Assembly: GCA_900239685.1 (NCBI GenBank)
Contig: OENT01000476.1
Location: 1 to 64,000, forward strand
DNA length: 64,000 bases
From: Rotaria macrura
Lineage: Eukaryota; Rotifera; Eurotatoria; Philodinida; Philodinidae
Direction: 5' to 3'
Part shown: positions 50,132-62,676 of the stretch, in pieces
Numbering within the stretch: the stretch's first letter is position 1
Layout of the letters: the number at the start of each line of letters is the position of its first letter
Translations under genes and position numbers: made by a program
Notes under the pieces: generated by a model
What the model saw: the letters and a program-made list of their open reading frames with translations, nothing else
Database searches by the model: none
What the model was told of the DNA's origin: nothing

Positions 50132-53100
50132 CTAGGACGATTCGTCGTCATCCTTCGAATAAGCATTTGCTTGGAAGGTAATCTAATGCAAAAATTATAC
50201 GAGAAAAACGTTCTTGTCTTGACAGTAGTAGGTGAAAGACTTACGTCTGTATCACTTTCGTTGATTTCTTTATTTTCATCTTCATTATCATCGTTTTCCA
50301 AACCGAAATCAAGGTCATCAGATAAGCCAGAATAGTCATCATATTCAGATGGACTTGGTATTAATTCATCTTGAGTTTGGTCACCATCAATATCTTCATC
50401 AGATACGTCTTTATCAAATGATTAAATAAGTGAAATTGCGAACTAACAAAAAGTTACCTTCGAATACCAATGATGATGCTGTTGAAAGCTTAGTATCGTT
50501 AGTTGACGATACCTGATTACGATTATTAATCTAGATAAAAAGTGATCATCATGAATCTCTTTGTATGCTTTACAGGCACGATTGAATTTCTTCGGATACG
50601 TCATGTAACACAAATGTTGAAGTGTATATATGTCAAAGAAACATTAAAAATTATTCATGACAGATACTTGAGCAATGTTTCTTCTCCATGGCTCAGAAAG
50701 TTTGTGAAAGTATGATTTCGTCGAGACTAAGATCGCATGATCTGGCCAAAGTGTGGCTCAGTATAGATTCTATAGAATAGAGCTACTATAATTACGTACA
50801 ATGGAGAAACTATGATACATTTTGTGTATTCTAATTGTCAACAAAGTGAATGATTCTTATTTATTAGCATATTCATGCAAAATGTTTCGGAAAATTTTCG
50901 TAATTAATATTGAAATTAGAAAATACTCGCTAGTTCTTAACATGATCATTGCTATATGCATAAGCCTAAGACGTAGAGTAGCGTAGACTCAAGATGATAT
51001 CTGTAAAAATTAAAAACTTCAACGTTAACTCTGGATTCATCATATTTAGTCTTACTGAGAAGTCCGAACAAAAATTATATTCTTTAAAAACTGACCTTAC
51101 ATTTATTAATGTGTGTAAGTACTTTATGTATTATTTAAATGTCCATAAATTTCAGTAACATCTTATTTTTATCGAGTCACTTGAGCAATGATCATGCGTA
51201 AAGAAATATTCATATGAATAAACTGTATCCAAAGATACGGAAAATAAGCATTCTTTGCAGTTTCACAATATTGGGATCGTGGATTTTTCATAAATCTCAG
51301 AAAGGTACCGATATCTTTATCTATGATCACCTTGCATTAAGCTGCTGCTATCTATATGAATCTGAATTAATTTGCTCAAGTTTCAGATATATTGGAAATG
51401 GAAAGTTTATCTTTTTGATCGAATGATTTTTCTGACAACTTCGATTGTTTTAGCTTCATTCATTTGTAGTTGCCTAATGGAAAATATATCTAACGTATAT
51501 ACGTATACATCTACTTGCTTTTTATTTTTATTCATTTAATTATCGGTATATTTAAAGAATCTATCCAACATTTATATCTATACATAGCATCAATGGTTAT
51601 TAGTCATCAGCAGTACATTAAGGGTGTCTCAGTCATCGTCGAGAAAATTTGACACACATATTTTGACTATAACTCAAGAAATGTGATTGCCTTTTCCGAA
51701 ATACACTGTATATTCGTTGAATTTATTTTTTGTATAATTCGGTTCACAAAAAATGTTCTAAGTGGTTCTTGTCAATTAAAATACCTAAATCTCTGCTTTT
51801 CGAAATATATACAGAATCATTCCAGGTATTTTAATTTCGAATTAATTTGTTTCCGTTATAGATTCTAATTTTGAATCCAATTAAATATTTATATCTCTAG
51901 TATACATAATGATTTCAACTTTATACTTATCGATAAATCATTTCATTAAAAAGCGGCACCGTAAAAATAAACGAATGCTCTACAGAGATTTTCAGTTGTA
52001 TTTCGATGACGTCTTGTTCCTGAAATGTAGTTGATTGATACACTAATTTTAAAACTCAATAATGGCATATTTTCAAAAACGAATCCGGAACTTCTGTAAT
52101 TTCTTCGTCTATAATTTATTTTTAAACTTTCATCGTTGTCATTTTTCTACTGTACTATTTTCAAAAAAGAATAAAAAAACATTCCTAAAAGAGTTTACTT
52201 CTAATGTTTAATATCAAAGTTGACTTGAATTTTTCGTTTCACAACTAAAGGTGATTCAAAATTGGTCCATAATAAAACTTTCTATTCCAAGTTCTGTCAT
52301 ATTCTATCGATCTATAAAACAAACAACCAAATTTCTTGACTTATACAAGAACAGTTTGCGTAAAACTTTTTCGGGGATTTTCAGGACACTCTGTATGTAT
52401 GTATTACCTGTGAGGCGATAAGCAATATTTTCCCATGAAGTCGAGCTAATTTTGGATAGATTTTTGTATGCGATTCTAGTAATTCATACATGGGACCTAA
52501 ACGTTCCCTAATGTCAGGACACTAAAAAGTTTTCATATTAATCAAAGATAAATAGTGTTCATTTTTTTCTCCTTACCATCATAAGATACGAGGAATGTAT
52601 ACTTAATAAAGTTCGTAACCATTTTGATGCGATAAGACCTCTAAGATACACAATCGAATAATTTCATCATTGTACTTGCTTGACTTTAAGAACTATATTC
52701 ATATTACTTTTCAGCACTTTGATTAAGACGTACGTTTAAAAAGTCAATTAATGGTAACAGCATAGAATTCGGTATTGTAAGCACTGTTTTTTCAATTATT
52801 TTATTATTTCGACAATACAAAGCTTCCTAAGAAAAAATAAAAGATGATTCATATTATCTGCGTTCTTCTCCTCCTTTCAATCCTCGATAAATGTAAAACG
52901 AATGATTAATCAAGCGTATAATCATATGCTTATGTAGTTGCATAAAAAACAACTACTTCGATTCAAATTTCATGTATCAAATAGATTGTCTTTTTCTTTT
53001 TAGTTTAGATCGTTCGCATTTCAATGGGTCAATCACAAACATCTAAATTTGATAAAATCTTTACGTTAGTATGTACGAATAATAGGGACGAATTAGAACG

Positions 53101-55169
53101 ACAATTACGCTCCTGTTCATCATCAGAACAAAGAACGTGTTTAGCAAACTTAACTGATCCTGATCTAGGAGTAGCCCTATTAATGTACGGAGCATTTTAC
53201 GGAAATAAGACTGTATGTCAATTGTTAATCGAATCAGGCGCACAAGTATCTTATCGAGATAACCAAGGGCGAAATGTTCTTTTCTATGCAACTACTAGTC
53301 AATCATATGATGTTGTAAAATATTTAATTGAAAATATCATGACTAACGATGACAGTGATGTACGACACGGTTTCATTAATAATAAAGATTCTATGGGAGA
53401 AACATGTTTGCATGAAGCTGTGAAAAATCATGCTGTATCGTGTATAGAATTACTTCTTAAATATGATATCGATGTAAATATTGTTAATAACGATGGCATT
53501 ACGGCTCTTCATCGTGCTGTTGATCTCGGTAAGTTACCGTTTAGAAATAAACCACAAAAAAAGCAACAGGAATAAATATAGATCAGATTTTCTTTGAATT
53601 TACGAAAGGTCATCATGATATTGTTCGTCTTTTACTAAAATACAAAGTAGACTTGAACACAAAAGATTCATCTGGTTGGACACCATTACATGTTGCATCA
53701 GCACATAATGATATTGAGCTTGTTCGTTTGCTTGTAAATCGTGGTGCAAATCTGAACGCAACGGACTATCAAGGACATTCACCGCTTAAATGGGCACGTG
53801 AAGCTGGTTCACGCGAAGTATTTGCATATCTCAAAAGTCAAGGTGCAAAAGAATTTAATTCATCACACGCACAGCAACAACGTTCAAGTATTAAAAAAAA
53901 TAATGAATCATCAACTCAAGATACTTATATTTAAGAACGCAAAAAGAGAATTCATTGTACGATCCTAATAGATTGCAAGTGTTTACAAATCTTTCAATTA
54001 TTCTTTATTTTGCTCTGTTGAACGAAGTGTATTCAGTTATGGAACAAATATAAATTTCTAAACTTTATTGATACAAAGTGACATAGAATCTTTAAAATGC
54101 GACCCATATCTAGTTAGTAGTTGTATTGCAATGTCAAATAAAAGTTTGGCTTTGTTTTTCTTTGCATATTGGAATAATTTCAATGATATTTGCTACTCAT
54201 CCACTGTAAAGTCAACGTTGGCCGAAAGTAAAAATTTTAAAACGAAAAAATCTTTATACAAAGAGAGCGATAATATTTTGAAAACATGGTAAAAAGAGCT
54301 ATGCTAGTCAATTACAATGAGAACATTATTTAAGGTGGATTAATGAATACTTAAATTTTTACTTTATAATTTGTCTCTCACTCTTTCTTTTTCTTTAATA
54401 ATAAACGTTGAACTGAAGTCTAGTACCTGGGCGTTTTTTATTTTCTGAACCACAGACTATTCGAAAATCACTATCTTAGTTTTCGACATTTTTCTCTCAA
54501 CATTTTGATTTTCGATCAAAGTTCAGGCAATCGTCACCCAATCGTATTTGCTGTAAGAGAAAATTGATCTTTGATATAACACGGTCCGCAGTAGAAAACT
54601 TTGTACGAAGATACAGAAAATGCTATGAATAATACTGAGATCAAAACAAGAAAAATCATTAATGTTGCGATAAATAGAAAGCTTTGAATTTCTACTGTCG
54701 GAAAAGTTACTGATCAGTTGACTTACATCAAGTAAATTCAAATCATTACTTTCTAATCCTTTTACAAGTAATTGAACAAGTTTATGAGTGAATAAAGTAT
54801 CTTGTTTTTGTTCCCTAATTATTGAATTTATTGATGGTTGAGTATCTTGAGAAGTTTGATGTTCAAACGATGATGTCTGACAAAAATGAAAACAAAGATT
54901 TTACTTAATTTAAAATGATGCAAGGTAACAAACTTCGTTCGGTAGAATTTCTTCTATGTTTCGCTTTTTTTTGTGAACGCTTTTCACAACATTATCATTT
55001 GATTTCGAAGTTTTTCTTTTCTGCAACAGAAAATTATATATCAAGAGATAAAACAGAACAACAATAAATTAAATAGAAAGCAAACTTTGGTAATATGTTG
55101 ATTATCAGTACTAGCACTTATAGTAGTTTTATTTACACATGGACGTTTCGAAGATTTTTTAGATATCAT
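50132..55169 (-). CDS. WDR43/Utp5-like protein, Utp12 domain and acidic tail, no WD40 repeats found
   Basis: Nine exons: 55169-55086, 55020-54934, 54876-54727, 52826-52708, 52640-52577, 52521-52408, 50530-50458, 50408-50245, 50182-50132. They sum to 906 nt, 301 residues, every junction in phase. Order: a Lys/Arg-rich nuclear-type start (MISKKSSKRP; KKKRNIEEIL), a Utp12 domain at about residues 90-206 (LLVKGLESNDLNLLDEALYC, LTIPNSMLLPLIDFLN, KGLIASKWLRTLLSIHSSYL, MYELLESHTKIYPKLARLHG), then an Asp/Glu-rich tail. This order matches the C-terminal half of WDR43 (yeast Utp5), a component of the small-subunit processome in the nucleolus. The roughly 400-residue WD40 propeller that should precede it is absent over the next 4 kb upstream. 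An acceptor-like site precedes the ATG, so a distant 5' exon is possible. Introns 3 (1.9 kb) and 6 (1.9 kb) are long; the first holds an ankyrin gene. Confidence 0.85.
51619..52395. mobile_element. Degraded mariner-like (IS630/Tc1) non-autonomous element
   Basis: The left end reads TA-AGGGTGTCTCAGTC and the right end, inverted, reads TA-CAGAGTGTCCTGA. Both are close to the mariner terminal motif CAGGGTGTCC, and both are flanked by TA, the duplication expected for the family. The element is about 775 bp with no transposase frame. It lies wholly inside intron 6 of the WDR43-like gene, close to the donor of exon 6. Confidence 0.45.
53024..53934 (+). CDS. Ankyrin-repeat protein with N-terminal myristoylation-type motif, nested gene
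   Basis: Two exons, 53024-53528 and 53609-53934, joined across an 80-bp GT-AG intron in phase 1, give 276 residues. Six ankyrin repeats cover about residues 45-250; the clearest are GETCLHEAVKNHAVSCIELL, ITALHRAVDLGHHDIVRLLL and WTPLHVASAHNDIELVRLLV. The start MGQSQTSK has Gly2 and Thr6/Ser7, as in N-myristoylated proteins. The tail after the repeats is Gln/Ser/Lys-rich. Ankyrin repeats bind proteins; no partner can be named. The whole gene lies on the opposite strand inside intron 3 of the WDR43-like gene (52827-54726). The intron acceptor (ACGAAAG) is weak but the only one that keeps frame and repeat register. Confidence 0.88.
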
Positions 55170-58100
55170 TGTAAGAGTAGAATCTCTGCAAAAAAGATGC
55201 GGAGAATAGTCGTAGTCAAGTAATTTCAAAATCTGGCAAGTTTTTCACCAACCAACTCTATAGGAATAATACCTAATAACCAATCATATGATAATAGAAT
55301 AGAGGACACACATAAAAGGAATGTTGGAACATCTTAACGAGTTTTTTGTAAAGACGGTGCATTAGTATTATGCATACAGTTTTTTCAGTTGCTGCACCAG
55401 TTCATGCTAACATGATTAATCATTGATCTGAAAGTTTTCATGGATCTGATTTTTCATGAAAATGGTCAAGTAATACTTACAAAACAATGAATGGTACCTA
55501 GGAGTACACGCTTAAGCAAATCTCAATGTTTTTCTATAAGTTCTAAGAAGAAATCAAGGATCACAATAGACATGAGATAGGTCCATCAGAAATCGATTAA
55601 TTCGCCAAGTTTTCTCCAACAATTCACTGAAACTTTAATACTGTTGATGTGGACAACTTTTATTCTACCTTTAATCATCTTAACGATACTGTCAACGTTT
55701 TATTCCTGAATTCTATCCGATTGATAAAAATAAACCGATCATAAAAACATATCAGTCTATTTTCTTGATACAGGAGACTATCACGTTAAGTTTAAAAAAA
55801 AAACTATCAGTATAATCAGTATAGATTTATTTGTTGATTAAACATTTACATAAGGCCTAAACTTTATCATTTTCTACACATAGACACATACATCAATGCC
55901 TTTTCATCGGTCCAAACCAGCAAACAGTTATGAAATAACTTTTACATCTGTGCTTGTTCTCTTTGTAACAGTAACGACTCCTAAGTATGGCAATAATTGT
56001 AAGATATGATCGAGCTACTGTATCATGTGTATATCTATTAATAATAACGACTTGTCAAAGATGATTACGAATACTTTAATTGATTCAATCTCTTAGTCTA
56101 CATTCTAAGTTGATTCGGCTGCAGAATTTTATACGAATCGTAGTAGCTTTAATAACTGATAAGAGGAGATTATCAAAATGCAAAATATTTCTAAAAAACA
56201 AGCGTTTCTATTGCTTGCAAGCTGAACGAAGCATAATGTTAGGATGCTCTCATATTAATTTGTGATTCAACTTTATATCTTTTCTCAATTCGATTTTATT
56301 GCTTTAATGTAAATGCATGAAATAATTGTTCTCGATTTCACCCAAGTGATTTCTATGAGTAAGACAAAAGATTAAATTGAACTATATACGAGTTTCTTTT
56401 GTTTCGGTATAAAAATTAATAAAACTGTATTCAACAAATATACTTCAAGAATACTGCGAGATAGCACTTTCATCTGGTTAGCTTCAAAGCAAGCGAAACA
56501 CATGAATCTATTTTTATAATGAGCGATCACAATGTTTACGGACGGAATGTTTGCTCAGTATTGAGCTACTTGACAATACGTCCGTACACACAGTGACTAT
56601 GAATGCGTGCTGTTATCGAATGTAGGCTTTGTGCTGTTCTCGCAGTAGTTAAATGCATAAGAATTTGCGATTATATACAAACCAATAAATTGAAAACTTC
56701 GTCACGGGAATCATTATTTGAATGATGATCAGATTAGCGACTGACTTGAGTTTCTTTTTGAAATATTCGCTCGATTTTTAATTTAAAACATTATCTTTTT
56801 TATCTAGTCAAAACAATTTAAACGAAACTGATTACGTGTACTTATTGCCGTTTCCAACAATAGAGCCATCGTGCAAATGCCTACCAAGGACATTTGGTAG
56901 AGCTCATCTAGTCTAAAAGTTCCTGCATGCAAATTTGGACTGCTCCAAATTTTCAATATCGGATTCGAACCTAGCCGATTTTGAAAGAGCCTCAATGAAT
57001 TCTAACACCAATCTAGATCTTATTTTGTTCCAAAGTTTCAATTCTCGTCTATTTTTTTACTCGATGATAACTGATACAGGCTAAACCAAAAAGGCTTCAT
57101 TTATCAACAATAAAGAGACAGTTGTATTTTCTTCGAGAGAACTCGTGGACAGGTCGTGTCTAAGAGTACTCAACTGAGAAAATACACATGTACAATCGCT
57201 ACATGTCAGGCATGTACCGCAGCACTTATAACAGAATGGGAAGTTGTGTTGGTTAAATATTTCAGAGAAAATTTTTCTTATATCATAATACATCTTAATT
57301 TATAACATCACTTAGTTTTCACTAGTCAACTACGGTTAAAATCTGTCGACGATAGGTAAGTTGGGCTTTTGTGTTGTAAAATTCTTAGGAGGAGGAGAGA
57401 ACTGGGTTGAAGTATCAATTAATCCGAAAATTTTTGGGACGTAATTCGCTATCTGTCTGCACTGCCTCTCTGTATACTTTCCTGCCAAATATTGAATAGT
57501 CTTTGGCAAAGCAAATCTAATATTTGAGGAGTAAAATGCTGAATAGATAACAAGTACTGACTAGTTTATGAAGTTTCGAAATATTTTCATGTTGTTTTAC
57601 AAAATACTTAATAACAAATAAAATACTGAAATCTGTTTTCAAATCATCATGATCTTTCTTCGTACCTGCAAGTAATTAATGTTCGAAGAGAAGAGAACAT
57701 GTTAAGTTTGTGTGATAGTGTACTTTATTGATTAAGCATTATTTATGCTTAGAAGAGTGCTTAAAAGAATTCTTTTCCTATAAAAGTCGATTGTTTTTAT
57801 TTTTCTCAAATATAGCTGATGAGAAAGGACTGAAATGATCTTTTTTCAAATGCTATAAAAATTTACTGAAACTCTGTTCTCATCATCATGCTATCTTTCT
57901 TCTCTCTCAATTAATAGAATACATCGTCAGCTTGATTGCATTCATGATTAACATTAGTGTGTCTACCTAAAAGCATCAATCCTTCATAACTTTCCAGCAG
58001 TGCTTTGTTCTCGCTTTAAACAATTGTAGGACACTATTGACCGACCTATCATTTTTTTATTTCAACGTTTTAAAGAAAAAAAACAACTGCTAAGATTTTA

Positions 58101-59455
58101 GTGTGTCCTTTAAAATTTTGTGACATGTTTTTCTCCGAATTCTTTATGTTCATCGATAACATGCTCAAAATCGACAAGAAGACTCATCAATCATTTGGAT
58201 GGTACCCTATTCATAGAACACTCAACATTTTCTTTTTGTAGCTTAAATGTAACATGAAATAGCATGCTATTTATATAAGATGCATTAGTTCAAATCTTAT
58301 CATCTGTGAAGATGTGGACGTGGGTTCAAAAGTAAATAAAACCACATTCAGTCATATCCTCTCGGATGATCGTAAACTCTCGTGTGGGAGGAAGAATATT
58401 TCCTATGGATTAGTGAAATATGTTTCATTCGTTTCTGAAAAATACTAAAGATTTAATTTTACATTACATATAATAATCATAAAATGTAAACCTGCATAAG
58501 TAAGAAATATTGGGTTATGTTGGACCCGGCAATATCCTAATTTCGAATACGGTCTTAATTGTATTCGAGTGAATTCAACAGTATCCGATAGTTGGACATC
58601 TTTTGAGATCAAAGGATATAGATACTTTTTTGATACTCGGATCCTATCGGGTGCCAGATTTCTGAGAGTCCTGCTATTCTATCTCTCTGAAGAAGTTCAA
58701 TTCGAGATGAATTTTTATACACCCAATAGATGTATTCCACAAACAGCCATGTTTGTAAATGAATTATGCGTATACGTCGGATAAATGTACAGGATAGTGA
58801 AAAGAGCACCTGCTGTGTTTTCTTTTGGGTGGATTTGTCATGATTCGACTTCTATTTGTTATTAATAATTGGTTTATCTTGCAATAAAATAAAATCTAAA
58901 ATTTCTCGTTATCTATCCAGCATCGAAAAGACTAAAATAAAAGCCTCAAGTATCCAAAACTAAAGAATACAGGTGGGGGGGAGTGGAAAGATTAGGATCG
59001 TGAAACACTGGAGATCAGTTTTATAAACTGTCGATGTTTTCTTTTTTGTCAATAAAGACACTGGTATTAGAAACTTCGAGGTCATCTTGCTGATTGTGTT
59101 TCTTCTTATTTTTATTAATATATAATGACCATTAATTTGTTGTCAATGTGGCAAGTATGCATTTGGCTGTTGGTGAAACTGGAGTACTATCTTAGTCAAT
59201 CATCGTAAATATTACATTAGTTGTAGTACTAGAAATTCATTAGAGAATGTAACTTCCTACTGCAATTGTACTTATCATAATTTTACATTGTATCATCAAT
59301 TATTAAAACGTTTTCAGTGTGTTCAAAATAAGAAGCGCTCATACTTCTTTCTCACAATCTCATTTATGTGCCACCCATATCCATATCTAAATCATTCATA
59401 TTCAGATCCTCACACTCTTAAGTAGGATTGTTGGGTTTTGATCTCGATCTACTTG
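55170..59455. other. Intergenic region, no gene recognised
   Basis: I searched it specifically, on the minus strand, for WD40 exons of the WDR43-like gene and found none. Frames are at most about 70 codons. A stretch near 56880-56995 with a GGATTCGAACC word and a well-kept minus-strand frame may be a dispersed repeat. The region ends at the 3' flank of the dynamin-like gene. Confidence 0.5.
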
Positions 59456-59465
59456 TTTATTTATT
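59456..59465 (-). terminator. Polyadenylation signal(s) of the dynamin-like gene
   Basis: Two overlapping AATAAA hexamers on the minus strand, about 40 nt after the stop codon. Confidence 0.6.
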
Positions 59466-59502
59466 TTTACTTTCATTCTACAAAATAAAACAGTAAGAAA
59501 TG

Positions 59503-62500
59503 TTATACATATGCTTGACCGAACTGTAATGCTTCCTCATATGCTTCAATGGAACGCTTCAAGATATTACGCATATTGGTTTGCTTATATGGTTCACGCA
59601 TGTATTGAACAAGTTGTGACGAAGGCATTGAACTACTTAAGAGTTGGTCAATTTTTAGTGCACACTGTGTGATGAAGTGGTAATAGCATATTTGAGAAGC
59701 AGTATCAACGATACGTTTTTGCACAACCTAGAAGAGAAACAATCTTTCGTGAAGATTTCAATGAATATGCAAGTCGAAGTGAGTTAATTGTACAAAACTG
59801 TATTTTATTCGAAGCATAGTCTAAAATTCTATAGAACAGTTATGACAGAATCCTAGTAAACATAATATATTTTTTGTCCTAGGAATAGAAGTTTCCTGTT
59901 AATTTATTTCAAAGTTAAATTTACGCCACATGAAATTGATTTCAGATTCAGCAAACTTTGCTAAACGTAAATTAACTAAGGATACTTAGTACCTATATGA
60001 TATTTAAGAATCAAGTAAAATATTTTACTTTGGAGTAAGCATACAGAGCAATTTGAATATCGATTGCCGCTTGATCTTCATTGGACAAAGCCTCACGTGA
60101 AGTTGGCACAGGTGATGGATCCCGAACTCTATTTTGGTCATCATCTTTCTTTCTTTTTTCTTTCTTTTTATTCACGGTATCCATATAGTAATGATTGAGT
60201 GTAAAAACACGTCGTTCCATATCGAGTAGTTCTTGGACACGTTGCAGTAGAATTTCTTTGACTTCATTTAATCGTTTCGTGATCATGTCTTTCAGACGTT
60301 CCTTCAGACGAGGATAAGCACTACTAAATGCATGATCAAATAATCGTAGCAAACATTCTGATATGTATTTATGTATAAGCTCCACTAATGCAAGACAATG
60401 ATTGGGCAAGTTCTGCAGTTCTTTTCGGAAGAGGCCTACAATAATTTGGTAACTAGGGAAATTCGGTAGAGAAACACCAGCTGCTCGATCAATCTCCCGA
60501 AGCACAATTTGATGGTACTTATGTGAAAAAAAATTCGTAAAACTCTTTCTACATGCCGTTTGAAATGCACGCTGCAATTGGAAAATATGAAAAGCAATGT
60601 GGTTTTCGTTGTTCTCATCGGCCGAACTTGACTCTTCTTCACAATTAGCATCGGCATCATCAGAATCGGTATCGTTCGTGATATCATCTTTTAATTTTTC
60701 CAATGTGATAGGTGATTCGGCAGATTCCATCGATGCAACCTGATCGTACTCGCCTTTTACGTTGTCTTGAATACTTTCCCTAAAGACGTTGATCATGTCT
60801 TGAAAATGTTTCCAGCATTCAACTTCTGTATCCATGGAAGCTGGTATCTTCTTCAGTTGAATCTTTTTCTCAACAACTTGTTTTTTCAATTCTTTGATGA
60901 TATCTGGAAATGTGGAGCGAATACGGTCTTGTTGAATAGTAGCAAGACGTCGAACCAGTTGGTCACTGCCTTTGAATTCGTCCGGAAGGCGCTGAAATGC
61001 TTCTGTATGCTTGATAAAGAACTGCTTTTCGCGAAGCTTCATTTCATCGAATGCTATATTCTGGTCGATTTCGTCTTGATTTCGATTAAGGACTGCAACG
61101 CAACCTAATTGAAGTTCCATCGAACCTGAGCCACGGCCCTGTAATTTTTCTGCAATTCCCTTATCATATTTGTCGATTTTAGAAGCCGCAATCAGCTGCC
61201 GTTCACACGATGGATCGAAAACTTTTGCAAGTTTCATGGATTCCGACGTAGTGAAATCAACGGAAGCGGGAATGACGTGTAAGACAATCTAAACAAGTCG
61301 ACTATATTGTTGATACGGACAAAAAATGCATTCATGTATTTATTGTTGCCTCTTATTAGAATTTCTCATCAGCAAGGAAACTTCCAATTCATTAATCTAA
61401 CTTTAATTCAACAACAGTCTTTTAGCTTGAAATTTTCAGATATAAATCAGATTTCCTAGTCAATGTCGTTGAAATCGATTCCGGAGCCGATTGTTTTCTA
61501 TTTCAAGTAGGTTTCTCAATATAACTCGGAGCATAGACAACGAATGTTAAAAAGATAGAAGACTATACAAATATCAGCTTCACACGTGATTAATTATTAA
61601 CCAACAAGAGATTCTCAAAAATTGAATTAAATTTGACGTCATTTATGAAAACAATGATACTTCTGGCATCTAATACACACGTAGTTTCCTTGTAAATAAG
61701 GCTACTCTTCTTTTTCTTGACCTTGCATTTTGATAAAAGGTTTCTTAATTACTTAATCTATGGTTTTTTTCATTGTTTCATTCATGAGTTCATGAAGTGT
61801 AAATGTATAATGACGTACTCAAATGAATTATACATCAAATTTCATACTATGTCATTTCTACGCTAATCGTCTTCATTTAGAGATTTTTCTACACATAATA
61901 ATTACTGCAAAGTCTATAAACAACAACTGTTAATTCTATCTGTGGAAAATTAGCGATCAATTTAATATTTATTTTTCAAAATCTCAAGAATTTTGAATGC
62001 ATGAAACATTTTCTGCAGAGACAATTAGGACTAATGTCATAAAATATGTACACTAATTGAGTGTGTCATATTGTCAATAATTGTGTTTCTTTTTTTCCCA
62101 TTAATATTGTACTAGATAGATCAGAGAATAAGAAATGATAGACACGCTTACCGCAGTGGGTGGTTCGATATATTTATTGATTAACTCCAGAATTTGTTCA
62201 TGAATATTTTTTGCCTGACCTGGCAATGGATTTCTTGTGATCCCTGGAAGATCAATAAGGGTCAAGTCGTAGAGTATATTATGTTTATACACAGTCAAAT
62301 AAATAGGATTTGAACTGACATTGTTCCCGTCACCAGCAATTTCGGACGTCAATCGGCTGACTTCATCGGCAATCATTGTCAAATCATCAAAACGCTTCTC
62401 GTTCTTTGAATTGGAACCACTTCGTATAGTCGCATATTCCTTTTCTTGAGCTATTTTCATTCGTAATTCTAATGGACAGCGAGTACAAATATTTTGTGCC

Positions 62501-62676
62501 CGAGGCAATTGAATGCCAGATATAGCTTCCAATACAGACGACTTGCCCACAGATTGGTCACCCACAACAACAATTTCAGGTAAATTCACTTTTTCTTCAT
62601 GCAATATTTCACGCATCTTATCAACCGCCGAAAGAAGATCACGAGATTCAGTACTTTTCAGTTGTTCGTTGAGCAT
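59503..62676 (-). CDS. Dynamin/Mx-like large GTPase
   Basis: Three exons: 62676-62152, 61288-60029, 59727-59503. They total 2010 nt, 669 residues, all joined in phase 0; introns are 863 and 301 bp. The GTPase domain has the P-loop GDQSVGKSS (39-47), switch Thr in ICTRCP (63-68), DLPG (142-145) and an SKID motif (about 211-214) in place of the usual TKxD, then the LNRNQDEID stretch seen as VNRSQxDI in relatives. A stalk region follows (for example SLPNFPSYQIIVGLFRKEL), with an acidic insert (DDITNDTDSDDADANCEEES) and a Lys-rich insert (KKKEKRKKDDDQ). The last exon encodes the GTPase effector domain. There is no PH or proline-rich domain and the length is near 660, so it is Mx- or DRP-like, not a classical endocytic dynamin. 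Such proteins self-assemble on membranes or on targets. Its exact role is unknown. Confidence 0.92.

Noticed and set aside
56935..56960. GGATTCGAACC word, the reverse complement of a tRNA B box, on the minus strand
   Set aside because: The surrounding bases do not give T-arm, anticodon and acceptor stems at tRNA spacing; the word is instead part of a short hairpin (ATCGG...CCGAT).
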